A DNA stretch of 20,318 nt from Phycisphaerales bacterium (GTDB taxonomy: Bacteria > Planctomycetota > Phycisphaerae > Phycisphaerales > UBA1924). This document shows, one piece after another, positions 7,066-14,932 of the stretch. Within the stretch, counting starts at the first letter, position 1; each line of letters opens with the position of its first letter. The notes under the pieces were generated by a model, which was not told the origin of the DNA, ran no database searches, and worked only from the letters and a program-made list of their open reading frames with translations. The position numbers and the translations under genes are program-made. Location of the stretch: positions 1-20,318 of the forward strand of contig JAESSR010000032.1 in assembly GCA_016764015.1 (NCBI GenBank), read 5' to 3'.

Positions 7066-8271
7066 ATGAGAATCACTTATTTCACTAATACTTACCCAGC
7101 TGTCAGCCACACCTTCATACGACGTGAAATATTAGAACTAGAAAAACAGGGTTTTATCATTCAACGACTAAGTCTGCGAAGTCCAAAACAGCTCGTGGAT
7201 GACGCTGATAACGAAGAATTGAAAATGACTACCATGCTATTGGAATTATCATTTTTTTCATTTACTTCCAAACTCATCACCCGCATCTCCCGTAATCCTC
7301 TTCGTGCCATTTGTCAAATCAGATTCCTTCGACAACTTTGGACGCAAGGCAACAAGCCTTTGAAAATTATAGGATATTTTGCAGAAGCATCTGTTCTTGC
7401 TGAGCTTTGCAAGACTCACGAAAGCCAACACCTGAGGGTTCACTTTGGCACCAACGGTGCAATCGTTGCTCGCCTGTGTCGCCGCTTAGGCGGTCCTGAA
7501 TATTCAATTGCTTACCATGGCCCAGACGAGTTCGACAACACCATTAAGTGGGATATAGGTGGTGTTGTATCAGAATCTGCATTCGTCACTGCGATTACCT
7601 CATACTGTTCAGCTCAAATTATGCGATGGACACCAAGATCACAATGGGAACATATTCATATAGTCCGATGCGCTGTTGATAATTCTTTTTTAGAAATCAA
7701 ACCACTACCCTCCGATGATCGCAGATACCTATGCATTGTCGCGAGACTTTCTGCACAAAAAGGCCTCCCACTATTGCTTGACGGGTTCGTTCAGGCTGTC
7801 GAGGGAGGAGCAGATATTGGACTCCATATTGTCGGTGATGGAGAGATGCGTGACGAAATTGAGAATCTCATTAGTAAGCTTAAACTCAATGATCGCATTA
7901 ACGTTCACGGATCATTATCGGGAGAAGGAGTCCGATCTGTAATTGCAAAGAGTTGCGCCATAGTTTTACCAAGCTTTGCCGAAGGACTCCCTGTTGTTCT
8001 TATGGAAGCGATGGGTATGGGGCGACCGGCAATCACATCTGCAATTGCTGGCATCCCAGAACTAGTCCACCATAGAGAAAACGGGTGGCTCATTCCATCT
8101 GGCAGTGTACCTGAACTCGCAGAATCGCTTGAGAACTTTGCTCAACTCCCATTTACTCAACTTTCTAAGATGGGATTAAACGGTCACCATGAAGTAAATC
8201 GGCAACATTCAATTGAAAATGAAGCTATGAAACTTAAAACTCTCATAATCAAGTATAGTACAGGAATTTAA
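7066..8271 (+). CDS. GT4 family glycosyltransferase, exopolysaccharide type
   Basis: This is a 401-residue GT-B fold enzyme. The N-terminal motif TNTYPAVSHTFIRREI (about 7-22) is the form found in exopolysaccharide/colanic-acid type GT4 enzymes (WcaL-like, with S-x-T-F-I-R-x-E). The C-terminal donor domain shows IVARLSAQKGL, the GDGEMRDEIE segment and the E-x7-E motif in FAEGLPVVLMEAM (E306 and E314), followed by GIPELVHHRENGWLIP. It would add a sugar from a nucleotide donor with retention of configuration at the cytoplasmic membrane face. There is no clear Shine-Dalgarno sequence before the ATG. It runs opposite to the flanking genes and is AT-richer in codon choice, as is asnB three bases downstream, which points to acquisition as a pair. 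Family is firm; the sugar is unknown. Confidence 0.9.
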   Translation: MRITYFTNTYPAVSHTFIRREILELEKQGFIIQRLSLRSPKQLVDDADNEELKMTTMLLELSFFSFTSKLITRISRNPLRAICQIRFLRQLWTQGNKPLKIIGYFAEASVLAELCKTHESQHLRVHFGTNGAIVARLCRRLGGPEYSIAYHGPDEFDNTIKWDIGGVVSESAFVTAITSYCSAQIMRWTPRSQWEHIHIVRCAVDNSFLEIKPLPSDDRRYLCIVARLSAQKGLPLLLDGFVQAVEGGADIGLHIVGDGEMRDEIENLISKLKLNDRINVHGSLSGEGVRSVIAKSCAIVLPSFAEGLPVVLMEAMGMGRPAITSAIAGIPELVHHRENGWLIPSGSVPELAESLENFAQLPFTQLSKMGLNGHHEVNRQHSIENEAMKLKTLIIKYSTGI

Positions 8272-8274
8272 TTT

Positions 8275-10194
8275 ATGTGTGGCATATGCGGTATCGTTGG
8301 AAAAATAAAAGAAAGCGATGACAAACGGGTCGCTACAGCGATGAAAGCAATCTTACATCGTGGCCCAGACGGCCACGGACTATGGCAATCAACCAAAGAT
8401 AACAACAATTATGGCGCTATCCTAGCCCACACACGCCTTTCAATCATTGACCTTCGAGAAGTTTCCAGCCAACCAATGGTTGATGAAAAAACAGGCGTTT
8501 GCCTTGTTTTTAATGGAGAGATATACAATTTTAAGGAAATCAAAAAGAAACTCGAAGATGAAGGCAACTCATTTTTATCCACTGGCGATAGCGAAGTCAT
8601 ACTCCGCGGGTATCTTACATGGGGCGATTCTATTGTATCTAAACTAAGAGGCATGTTTGCCTTTGTTATTTTTGATCCTCGAAATGAACGAGCTATATTT
8701 GGTCGTGACGGATTTGGCATTAAGCCATTATACACAACAACTATCAATGATGGAAAAGCCATTGCATTTTCCTCGGAAGTGCGATCGCTTCTCAAGGCTG
8801 GATTTGCATCTCCTATAACTAATACCGCGAGAGTGCATAGCTATTTATGGAATGGATTCATCCCAGCCCCGATGACACTAATTCGAGATGTCAATGAGTT
8901 CCCTCGTGGTTCACTTGGTCTCTTTGACAAATCTGACATAAATATTTCTATAACTAATTTTTGGAACTCTTCGCCAAAAAAAGGGGAAGCTACAACCGTT
9001 GAGAATGCCGCCCAAGAACTTCGCAGATGCGTCAGGTCGCACCTTTATACAGATGTACCAATGGGAATTTTCCTTTCCGGCGGCATTGATTCATCCGCTA
9101 TTGCAATAATGGCGACTGAATCAGAACAGGAAATCAAAACATTAACTATTGGATTTAATGAGCAAAAATCTGATGAATCCGTATATGCCGAAGCGATAGC
9201 CTCAAAAATAAACTCCATTCATCAAACTGTCAAAGTCACCTCCAATGAAATGCTTTGTGATATTGATAATGCAATTTCCGCGCTTGACCAACCCTCATTT
9301 GATGGAATCAATAACTGGTTTGTCAGTAGAGCCGCTATCCAATCGGGCCTAACAGTGGCTCTTGCCGGCACAGGAGGCGATGAACTTCTTGGCGGTTATA
9401 AATCATTCGCCCGTATACCAATGCTTATGCGACTTGCCAAATGGATCAAATGGTCATCGTGTTTTGTGAGCTGTATTCCATCATGGGTATTTGGAAATAA
9501 ATATTCTATTAATGCTAAAATCAAACTCCTTCCTAAAGCAATCGACTGCCCTGTAAAACTCTATCAATTGCAATATGCGCTTTTCTCTCCTCAAGTTATC
9601 AACTCATTGCTCAATGAAAAATCCACACTCAACAAAACATGGGGCCTTGCTCCTGATAGATTTACAAATCTTCAAAGATTAGTGTCAAATCTTTCACCGC
9701 TTCAAACAACCAGCACCCTAGAATCAGAACTTTTTCTAGGCGACAGATTGCTCCGCGACACTGATTCAGTAAGCATGGCACACGGTTTAGAAATCAGAGT
9801 CCCTCTAGTCGACACCTTTCTATCGGATGAACTATCGAAACTTCCTGACCATCTCCGATTCCAAAAACTTGGATCAAAGCATTTGCTACGATCAATTGCA
9901 GAGGCAACAGTTGGAAAAGATGCCTTTGACCGCCCGAAACAAGGATTTGAATTTCCATTTGATGAGTGGATTCGAACCTCGTTAAAACACGAAGTCGCCT
10001 CAGTATTACTGAACAAGTCATGGAACAATGCGATTGGACTAAATCCCATTGCTGTGGAGCATATTTGGCATCAGTTCCTCGGCCAGCCCGGAACAATTTA
10101 TTGGACAAGAATTTGGGCAATTTACACTTTGCTCAAATGGTGCGATAATCACAATGTAAAAACTGAATCACAAGTTCTGCAACGATTCTTCTAA
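8275..10194 (+). CDS. asnB: Glutamine-dependent asparagine synthetase-like amidotransferase
   Basis: This 639-residue class II amidotransferase has both halves. The N-terminal glutaminase domain has the nucleophile Cys2 (MCGICGIVG), R54 (HTRLSIIDL), NGEIYN (80-85) and D105 in GDSEV. The synthetase domain has the ATP pyrophosphatase loop LSGGIDSS (267-274), GTGGDELLGGY, and the late RVPLVD and KQGFEFP segments. The length is typical of the AsnB group found in polysaccharide clusters. The enzyme hydrolyses glutamine and passes ammonia to an adenylated carboxylate. The substrate may be aspartate or, as for WbtH/WbpS-type homologues in O-antigen clusters, the carboxyl of a uronic acid. It follows the GT4 gene by three bases with AGGA nine bases before the ATG, and converges with the next gene with only an eight-base gap. 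Composition is strikingly AT-rich in places (9481-9540 has 17 G/C of 60), unlike the neighbours. Confidence 0.93.
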   Translation: MCGICGIVGKIKESDDKRVATAMKAILHRGPDGHGLWQSTKDNNNYGAILAHTRLSIIDLREVSSQPMVDEKTGVCLVFNGEIYNFKEIKKKLEDEGNSFLSTGDSEVILRGYLTWGDSIVSKLRGMFAFVIFDPRNERAIFGRDGFGIKPLYTTTINDGKAIAFSSEVRSLLKAGFASPITNTARVHSYLWNGFIPAPMTLIRDVNEFPRGSLGLFDKSDINISITNFWNSSPKKGEATTVENAAQELRRCVRSHLYTDVPMGIFLSGGIDSSAIAIMATESEQEIKTLTIGFNEQKSDESVYAEAIASKINSIHQTVKVTSNEMLCDIDNAISALDQPSFDGINNWFVSRAAIQSGLTVALAGTGGDELLGGYKSFARIPMLMRLAKWIKWSSCFVSCIPSWVFGNKYSINAKIKLLPKAIDCPVKLYQLQYALFSPQVINSLLNEKSTLNKTWGLAPDRFTNLQRLVSNLSPLQTTSTLESELFLGDRLLRDTDSVSMAHGLEIRVPLVDTFLSDELSKLPDHLRFQKLGSKHLLRSIAEATVGKDAFDRPKQGFEFPFDEWIRTSLKHEVASVLLNKSWNNAIGLNPIAVEHIWHQFLGQPGTIYWTRIWAIYTLLKWCDNHNVKTESQVLQRFF

Positions 10195-10202
10195 GCAATG
10201 TA

Positions 10203-11216
10203 TTATCCTACTTTGTATTCAATCAAAGTTGCCTGCTTCTTCATGATCTTACGATACCAATACAGCATCACACCGCTCGCCTGTGCATACTTGGCGATCA
10301 TGATATAACGCGAAAGCAAAGCCGCGTGCTGCTTTGATCTGCCCATCTTTATCTGCCCCGCCCGAATGCGCCAACCCTGCACGCAGACCAGCAAAAAATA
10401 TGCAAGGATAGAGAGCCCCAGTGTCGACCAAGCAAACAAGAAAGCAAGAAATGGAAATAACAATCCCCAGATAATTGCTGAGCGAGTCTGTTTCACACAA
10501 TGGCGTTCAGGTGGAGCTCCGTGCATATCTGCGCCCTGCGCGTACGCGTGCCCTGCTCGCTTTGCTCGTTTCCAATATTGACTAAACTTCGTCATCGAAG
10601 CATCATGAAGCACCATTTCGTGATCGAGCCGATGCACTGTGTAGCCTTTGCTCCTGATCCGCACACATAACTCTGGCTCTTCGCCTGCGATTACTGACGG
10701 GTTATACCCGCCGACTTCATGAAAGGCTTTGAGTAAAAATAGCGCATCCCCGCCACAGGATCGTGCGGTACCTATTGGTGTATCCCATTCGAGATCACAC
10801 AATAGATTGTACTTTGATGCTTTTGGATGCCGCTCTCTTCTTCGTCCACATACGACCGCAGCTCTTTGATGCTCACGGATGAACTCATAGGCGATCTGAA
10901 TCCAGCCCTCTTGAAACTCGCAGTCTCCATCGAGCACATGCACATACTCTACCCCATCCCATCGCTCGACAAGCCGAGCAACTCCTTCGTTTCGTGCACG
11001 AGCAGCGGTGAAGGGAATTGATGTATCAAGATTGACCACTTCAACACCGATTGATTCTGCAAATGCAACAGATTCATCGGTTGAGCCTGAATCGACATAG
11101 ACAACACGATCGGTTTGAGCAACAGCAGACTCCAAGCATCGTTTGAGTCGATCTCCTTCATTTCGGCCAATCGCAACAATACCGACCTGTATTTGTATAT
11201 CGTTGTGCTCACTCAT
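10203..11216 (-). CDS. GT2 family glycosyltransferase with C-terminal membrane segments
   Basis: This is a 337-residue GT-A enzyme when read from the ATG at 11216. I prefer that start because GAGG lies seven bases upstream and the ATG overlaps the sulfotransferase stop by eight bases; an in-frame start at 11276 would add an unrelated 20-residue extension. GIVAIGRNEGDRL (12-24), VDSGSTDES (41-49) and the metal-binding D-G-D at 96-98 (VLDGDCEF) form the donor site, and EEPELCVRIRSKGY supplies the catalytic acid region. Two closely spaced hydrophobic stretches around residues 235-270 (IIWGLLFPFLAFLFAW and the LSILAYFLLVC run) anchor it in the inner membrane. It is the last of three coupled genes, GT2-sulfotransferase-GT2, so it probably adds a later sugar of the same repeat unit. 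The donor is unknown. Confidence 0.9.
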   Translation of the reverse strand: MSEHNDIQIQVGIVAIGRNEGDRLKRCLESAVAQTDRVVYVDSGSTDESVAFAESIGVEVVNLDTSIPFTAARARNEGVARLVERWDGVEYVHVLDGDCEFQEGWIQIAYEFIREHQRAAVVCGRRRERHPKASKYNLLCDLEWDTPIGTARSCGGDALFLLKAFHEVGGYNPSVIAGEEPELCVRIRSKGYTVHRLDHEMVLHDASMTKFSQYWKRAKRAGHAYAQGADMHGAPPERHCVKQTRSAIIWGLLFPFLAFLFAWSTLGLSILAYFLLVCVQGWRIRAGQIKMGRSKQHAALLSRYIMIAKYAQASGVMLYWYRKIMKKQATLIEYKVG

Positions 11217-12099
11217 CACTTGACCTCGCCAACTCAGGCGCTGCGCCCGCAATAACTTGTTCTTTGAAACCAGCACAACTCAACTCGATGCCGAGCATCT
11301 GACCCAGTTGTTGTAAATCTGGATCAAGTTGAGCATATAGATACCGAAGTGACTCTGGTGATAGCTCAGGCCTTTCCTTCATTGCCCATCGAGACCTGAT
11401 CTTCGCTCGAAGTGATTCTGGCATGAGTGTGCGCCGAACAACTTGGATGAACCGATTCTCGAGTACGCTATTGAGCACCGGACTTCTTCGCTGGCGTTGG
11501 GAAGAAACATTCTTCGCAGCAGTGTCTTCCCAAGTGAATGCGCCCGCGTGTCCGATATGTTTGACTACCCGTTTGAGCTCATCTTGAGGCATTGCCGTCA
11601 TTCGTTCAAAGAACACCGGAAGTATCGAGCGACTCCCAAATCGCTCGATATACGGCTCGAGTTGATACGCATATTTCGAATACTCTATCAGTATCGGATA
11701 CCGATGGATCGCTTCATCTATGCTACAACCATCCACAATTGTGTGCATCGACCACTCATGGATGTACTGCGACACGATTCGCTCAACAGGATCACGCATG
11801 ACATAAATCAGTTTCGCGTCTGGCAGTGCATCATGGACTCTTTGGGCGCAGTCAGGATAGGTCGGCAGCTTGGTGTAATGCGTCGATGACTCCCCCTTCA
11901 AATCCTGAGTTGGCATTGTAGAAAAAAGTGCCTCATACCACGCCGTCCCCCTCGCCCAGTTCTTTTCATCTGAAAAGAAGTTTGGCTCCTTGGGATCGGT
12001 CATGGATATCCCTTGCTGAGACTCAAGCTGGTCATGCAACGAGCTTGTCGCGCATTTCATGGCACCCATGATGATAAAATCTGGAAGCGAGCTACTCAT
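11209..12099 (-). CDS. PAPS-dependent carbohydrate sulfotransferase
   Basis: This 296-residue protein matches the sulfotransferase family that moves sulfate from 3'-phosphoadenylyl sulfate (PAPS) onto a hydroxyl or amine, here most likely of a sugar. The 5'-phosphosulfate loop is IIMGAMKCATSSLHD (9-23) with K15. KEPNFFSDEKNW (38-48) is the usual following segment of heparan/carbohydrate-type enzymes. The 3'-phosphate site is YVMRDPVERIVSQY with R102 and S110. There is no signal peptide, so it acts on cytoplasmic or membrane-inner-face intermediates. Its ATG overlaps the stop of the preceding GT2 gene by four bases and its stop overlaps the following GT2, so the three are translationally coupled. 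This predicts a sulfated glycan. Family assignment is firm; the acceptor sugar is inferred from context. Confidence 0.92.
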   Translation of the reverse strand: MSSSLPDFIIMGAMKCATSSLHDQLESQQGISMTDPKEPNFFSDEKNWARGTAWYEALFSTMPTQDLKGESSTHYTKLPTYPDCAQRVHDALPDAKLIYVMRDPVERIVSQYIHEWSMHTIVDGCSIDEAIHRYPILIEYSKYAYQLEPYIERFGSRSILPVFFERMTAMPQDELKRVVKHIGHAGAFTWEDTAAKNVSSQRQRRSPVLNSVLENRFIQVVRRTLMPESLRAKIRSRWAMKERPELSPESLRYLYAQLDPDLQQLGQMLGIELSCAGFKEQVIAGAAPELARSSDE

Positions 12100-13064
12100 C
12101 TTCCAGCCCTGATCTGCACTTGATGCTTTGGAGACTTCCAGATGTCAATCCATTCCAGTTTTACTGCTCCCGCTCTTCCACGGAGCATACTCACAAACCA
12201 ACCTGCCAGCCAAAGCAAGTTGCTCAATACATGGCCGCTAACGCCGTAAAAACTACGCAAATAGCGTGATCGTGCAGCATAGTAATATGCCGGACGACGC
12301 TTACGGTTCTTTGTTTGTTCTTTTACAGGGGAAGACCCACCCCTTAGATGAACTACATGCGCATCGGGCTGATAAGCGATCCAGAATCCCGCTTTGGTAG
12401 CCTCTCTGCACATTGCCATATCTTCATAATACATGAAGTACCGCTCATCAAGAAACCCTGCGTCTTGAAAAACTTCGCTCCGGATCGCAACACATGCAAA
12501 GCTCACCCAATCAAGCCCGAGTGTGAACTCGTGCAACTCACGAGCGACTTCGTGCTTTGGAAATAGCTTCCAAAATATTCCTAATCCAGAAGCATAGAGC
12601 AAATCTGAAAGAGGCGTACGGTATCGGAAAGTTGAAGTCTGATGCCCACCATCAAGCCACTCAAGCTGAGGCCCAAGTATATCGATCTCGGGGTGCTCTT
12701 CGAGTGTATCCATCATGATCTTGATCGCGCCATCACGCACGATTGTGTCAGAGTTGAGCAAGATATAGACCTCTGCATCAGTCGCCTTGATCCCAACATT
12801 GTTCCCGGCTGCGAATCCCCCATTCACAGGTGATCTCACCACACGAGCCCAACAGCCCCAGTTGTTTGACTGGATCGCTGCCTCGATCTGATCCGGCGAG
12901 TCATCACCTGAACAGTTGTCAACAACGACAACCTCCTGTGATCCTGGATCAACCTGACCGTCGAGTGATTCTAGACAATCAATCACAAGCCCGGGCGTCT
13001 TGTAGTTGAGCACTACGATCGCCAACTCAAACCTTTTATCACTTTGATGAGTCTGGTGTTCCAT
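12096..13064 (-). CDS. GT2 glycosyltransferase, rhamnosyltransferase (WbbL)-like
   Basis: This is a GT-A enzyme of about 322 residues. The start is uncertain: ATG at 13064 is chosen. An in-frame TTG at 13079 is alternative, but the GAGAGG in front of it is only about two bases away, too close for normal initiation. LAIVVLNYKTPGLVIDCLESL (14-34), VVDNCSGDDS (48-57), NGGFAAGNNVGI (81-92) and the N-S-D metal site at 104-106 are the signatures of the rhamnosyltransferase-like GT2 group. RYFMYYEDMAMCREATKAGF contains the acidic catalytic segment. A short hydrophobic stretch near the C-terminus (VLSNLLWLAGWFVSML) suggests membrane association. An RmlC/RmlD-type pair starts divergently next door, so dTDP-L-rhamnose or a related deoxyhexose is a plausible donor; that link is inference. 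Stop overlaps the sulfotransferase start by four bases. Confidence 0.88.
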   Translation of the reverse strand: MEHQTHQSDKRFELAIVVLNYKTPGLVIDCLESLDGQVDPGSQEVVVVDNCSGDDSPDQIEAAIQSNNWGCWARVVRSPVNGGFAAGNNVGIKATDAEVYILLNSDTIVRDGAIKIMMDTLEEHPEIDILGPQLEWLDGGHQTSTFRYRTPLSDLLYASGLGIFWKLFPKHEVARELHEFTLGLDWVSFACVAIRSEVFQDAGFLDERYFMYYEDMAMCREATKAGFWIAYQPDAHVVHLRGGSSPVKEQTKNRKRRPAYYYAARSRYLRSFYGVSGHVLSNLLWLAGWFVSMLRGRAGAVKLEWIDIWKSPKHQVQIRAGR

Positions 13065-13334
13065 AGAATATTCTGGCAATGCCTCTCAACACTCGATGTG
13101 ATCGTGCTCGTTGAGCAGTGTATTGACCATGGTTCCTATTCGAGAACTGAATCACTTATCATATCGGTTATCTAGAGCCTCATGATCCTCAAATACACAC
13201 TGTTTTCCAAAGAGATTACCCGTTCGAGCCGATGAATCTCGTGAGATTGTATCTGCTTATTATTCCGATAACAAACCAGTCTCAGGCCTACCATTTGGCT
13301 CAATCACCATCGTGACCACGAGGGCATATCCGTC
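13065..13334. promoter_or_regulatory. Divergent intergenic region with a small palindrome
   Basis: This 270-base stretch separates the minus-strand glycosyltransferase/sulfotransferase genes from the plus-strand RmlC-like gene, so promoters for both directions should lie here. I see no convincing -35/-10 pair. A short inverted repeat AATCTC-GT-GAGATT occurs at 13235-13248 and could be an operator half-pair, but it is only six bases per arm and may be chance. An AGGG lies about ten bases before the ATG at 13335. Confidence 0.3.
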
Positions 13335-13829
13335 ATGAAAATAGATCAACCTGAGATTCTGAGCATACCGCTTGTCGAAGCATTCGAAGTCGCCAAAGTA
13401 CAGAATAAACCTGTCTTTGTGCCAACAAATCACTTCACGGACGATCGTGGGTGGTCGCTCATGAACCAGCTCCAAGGCGTAATGGGTCCGGATGGCCAAG
13501 TCAACTTTTCAATCCAATACCCAGGGGTGGTCAAGGCCTGGCACCGCCATTCGCTCCAAACTGATTTCTGGATGGGGCTCATCGGGCATCTCAAGGTTGG
13601 TGTATACAACCAAGACACCAAGCAGGCATGGTCGATCGTGATCGGCGAAAAACGACCCGGCACAGTCATTATCCCCCCGCCGCTCTGGCACGGCGCTGCA
13701 ACTATTGGCCCAACCCAAGCCGGGCTTCTCTACTATGTGACCCACAGCTACAACCCACAAGCACCCGACGAAGAACGAACCACGCCCGACGCATTCCCGG
13801 GGTTCCCGTGGGAAGTCGAGCATAAATAA
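13335..13829 (+). CDS. RmlC-like cupin (dTDP-4-dehydrorhamnose 3,5-epimerase family)
   Basis: This 164-residue cupin resembles dTDP-4-dehydrorhamnose 3,5-epimerases, though somewhat shorter than the roughly 180 residues of classical RmlC. TDDRGW (35-40) matches the D-x-R-G entry motif. VKAWHRHSLQTDFW (66-79) occupies the place of the RGLHxQ catalytic-histidine segment, with H70 and H72. IPPPLWHGAATIG (113-125) is the second cupin strand with H119. The replacement of RGLH by KAWHRH means that activity as a true 3,5-epimerase is likely but not assured; a related nucleotide-sugar isomerase is possible. Its stop shares one base with the ATG of rmlD (TAATG), the strongest sign that the two act on the same dTDP-sugar. 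RmlA and RmlB are not in the window. Cytoplasmic. Confidence 0.8.
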   Translation: MKIDQPEILSIPLVEAFEVAKVQNKPVFVPTNHFTDDRGWSLMNQLQGVMGPDGQVNFSIQYPGVVKAWHRHSLQTDFWMGLIGHLKVGVYNQDTKQAWSIVIGEKRPGTVIIPPPLWHGAATIGPTQAGLLYYVTHSYNPQAPDEERTTPDAFPGFPWEVEHK

Positions 13830-14725
13830 TGGATGCACCGAGCCAATCTGTTGGCGAACACCGTGCATCGCCCAACCGAGTGCTCGTGCTTGGTTCGACG
13901 GGCATGGTCGGACGATCATGGATGGAACTGCTCAAGAATCAGCAGATTCCCTGTGTCGGACGATCCCGCCCTGAGTTTGACTTAATGGAGCCATCCACAA
14001 TCACAAACTCAATCAGTGACGAGTTCGACCTGGTTGTCAATGCAGCAGCATGGACCGATGTCGACGGTGCAGAAACGGATGAGCAAGGAGCAACCCGTGC
14101 AAACGCCGAGGCACTCGCCGAGATAGCCCAGTGCTGCAAATCCATAGGCTCAACCTTAATTTCCTATTCCACAGATTATGTGTTCTCAGGGGATGCCGAC
14201 ACACCATATGCAATCAACTCCCCCATCGATCCAATCAACGCGTACGGACGATCGAAGGCAATCGGTGAAGCAAAGCTCGCAGAATCCGACGCCTCGCATA
14301 TTATGATTCGAACAAGCTGGGTCTATGCGCCCTGGGGCACGAACTTTGTCCGAACGATCCGAGGACTGGCTGCATCTCGCGATGAACTCCGTGTTGTCGA
14401 TGACCAGCGCGGACGCCCAACAAGCGCCCAGCACCTTGCTGAATCATCACTCGCGCTGTATCTCAATGGTGCCCAAGGCATTTGGCATTTGACAGACGAA
14501 GGCGAATGCACCTGGCATCAGTTTGCTCGTGAAATTGTTCGGATAGCCGGGCTTCACTGTACAGTGCATCCATGCACATCTGATGAATACCCTCGCCCGG
14601 CTGCTCGCCCTGGATATTCCACACTGGATATTTCTGATTCAACCCAGCTCGTTGGTCCGCTGGGTTCATGGCAATCACACCTCGCGCAGGTGCTCGAAGT
14701 AATCGCGTCAGAAACCATCAACTAA
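13829..14725 (+). CDS. rmlD: dTDP-4-dehydrorhamnose reductase
   Basis: This 298-residue short-chain dehydrogenase catalyses the last step of dTDP-L-rhamnose synthesis, the NAD(P)H-dependent reduction of the 4-keto group. The Rossmann glycine motif is LGSTGMVGRS (21-30). VVNAAAWTDVDGAE (69-82), STDYVFSG (114-121) and the catalytic Y139-x3-K143 in YGRSK are characteristic of RmlD, as are RTSWVYAPWGTNFV and DDQRGRPTSA. Length matches the family (about 290-300). An N-terminal extension of roughly 15 residues precedes the first strand; a later start is possible, but the ATG at 13829 overlaps the previous stop by one base and is favoured. Coupled to the RmlC-like gene, it supplies a deoxyhexose for the nearby WbbL-like transferase. 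Cytoplasmic. Confidence 0.92.
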   Translation: MDAPSQSVGEHRASPNRVLVLGSTGMVGRSWMELLKNQQIPCVGRSRPEFDLMEPSTITNSISDEFDLVVNAAAWTDVDGAETDEQGATRANAEALAEIAQCCKSIGSTLISYSTDYVFSGDADTPYAINSPIDPINAYGRSKAIGEAKLAESDASHIMIRTSWVYAPWGTNFVRTIRGLAASRDELRVVDDQRGRPTSAQHLAESSLALYLNGAQGIWHLTDEGECTWHQFAREIVRIAGLHCTVHPCTSDEYPRPAARPGYSTLDISDSTQLVGPLGSWQSHLAQVLEVIASETIN

Positions 14726-14900
14726 TCTGGTATCGTCAAACTGACCGACCAGATCAGATCAAAGGCAACATCGACTACCTGGATTGGGTTGTACCTAACT
14801 GATTGCCCTCATCATCGGCTATCGAAACAACAATCTTTTTGTAATCAATCCGCTCTAGGCCTATTCAGTCAGAAAAGTTTTCGCAACACTTAACGAAACG

Positions 14901-14918
14901 CGAGAGCAAAGATTCTCG
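14901..14918 (-). terminator. Weak hairpin downstream of the TPR gene
   Basis: On the minus strand a 5-base-pair stem CGAGA / TCTCG with an eight-base loop lies 15 bases past the TPR stop codon, followed by CGTTTCGTT. The stem is short and the T run broken, so this is only a candidate terminator between the convergent rmlD and TPR genes. Confidence 0.22.
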
Positions 14919-14932
14919 GTATTCATGCCTTC

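Noticed and set aside
11217..11276. N-terminal extension of the GT2 gene starting at 11276
   Set aside because: It reads into the sulfotransferase gene in another frame, is basic and unrelated to GT2 starts. The ATG at 11216 has a GAGG ribosome-binding site and an 8-base overlap typical of this operon.
14725..14754. Inverted repeat ATCTGGT / ACCAGAT after rmlD as a terminator
   Set aside because: The arms are perfect, but the loop is 16 bases and no T tract follows on the plus strand, so it does not look like an intrinsic terminator.
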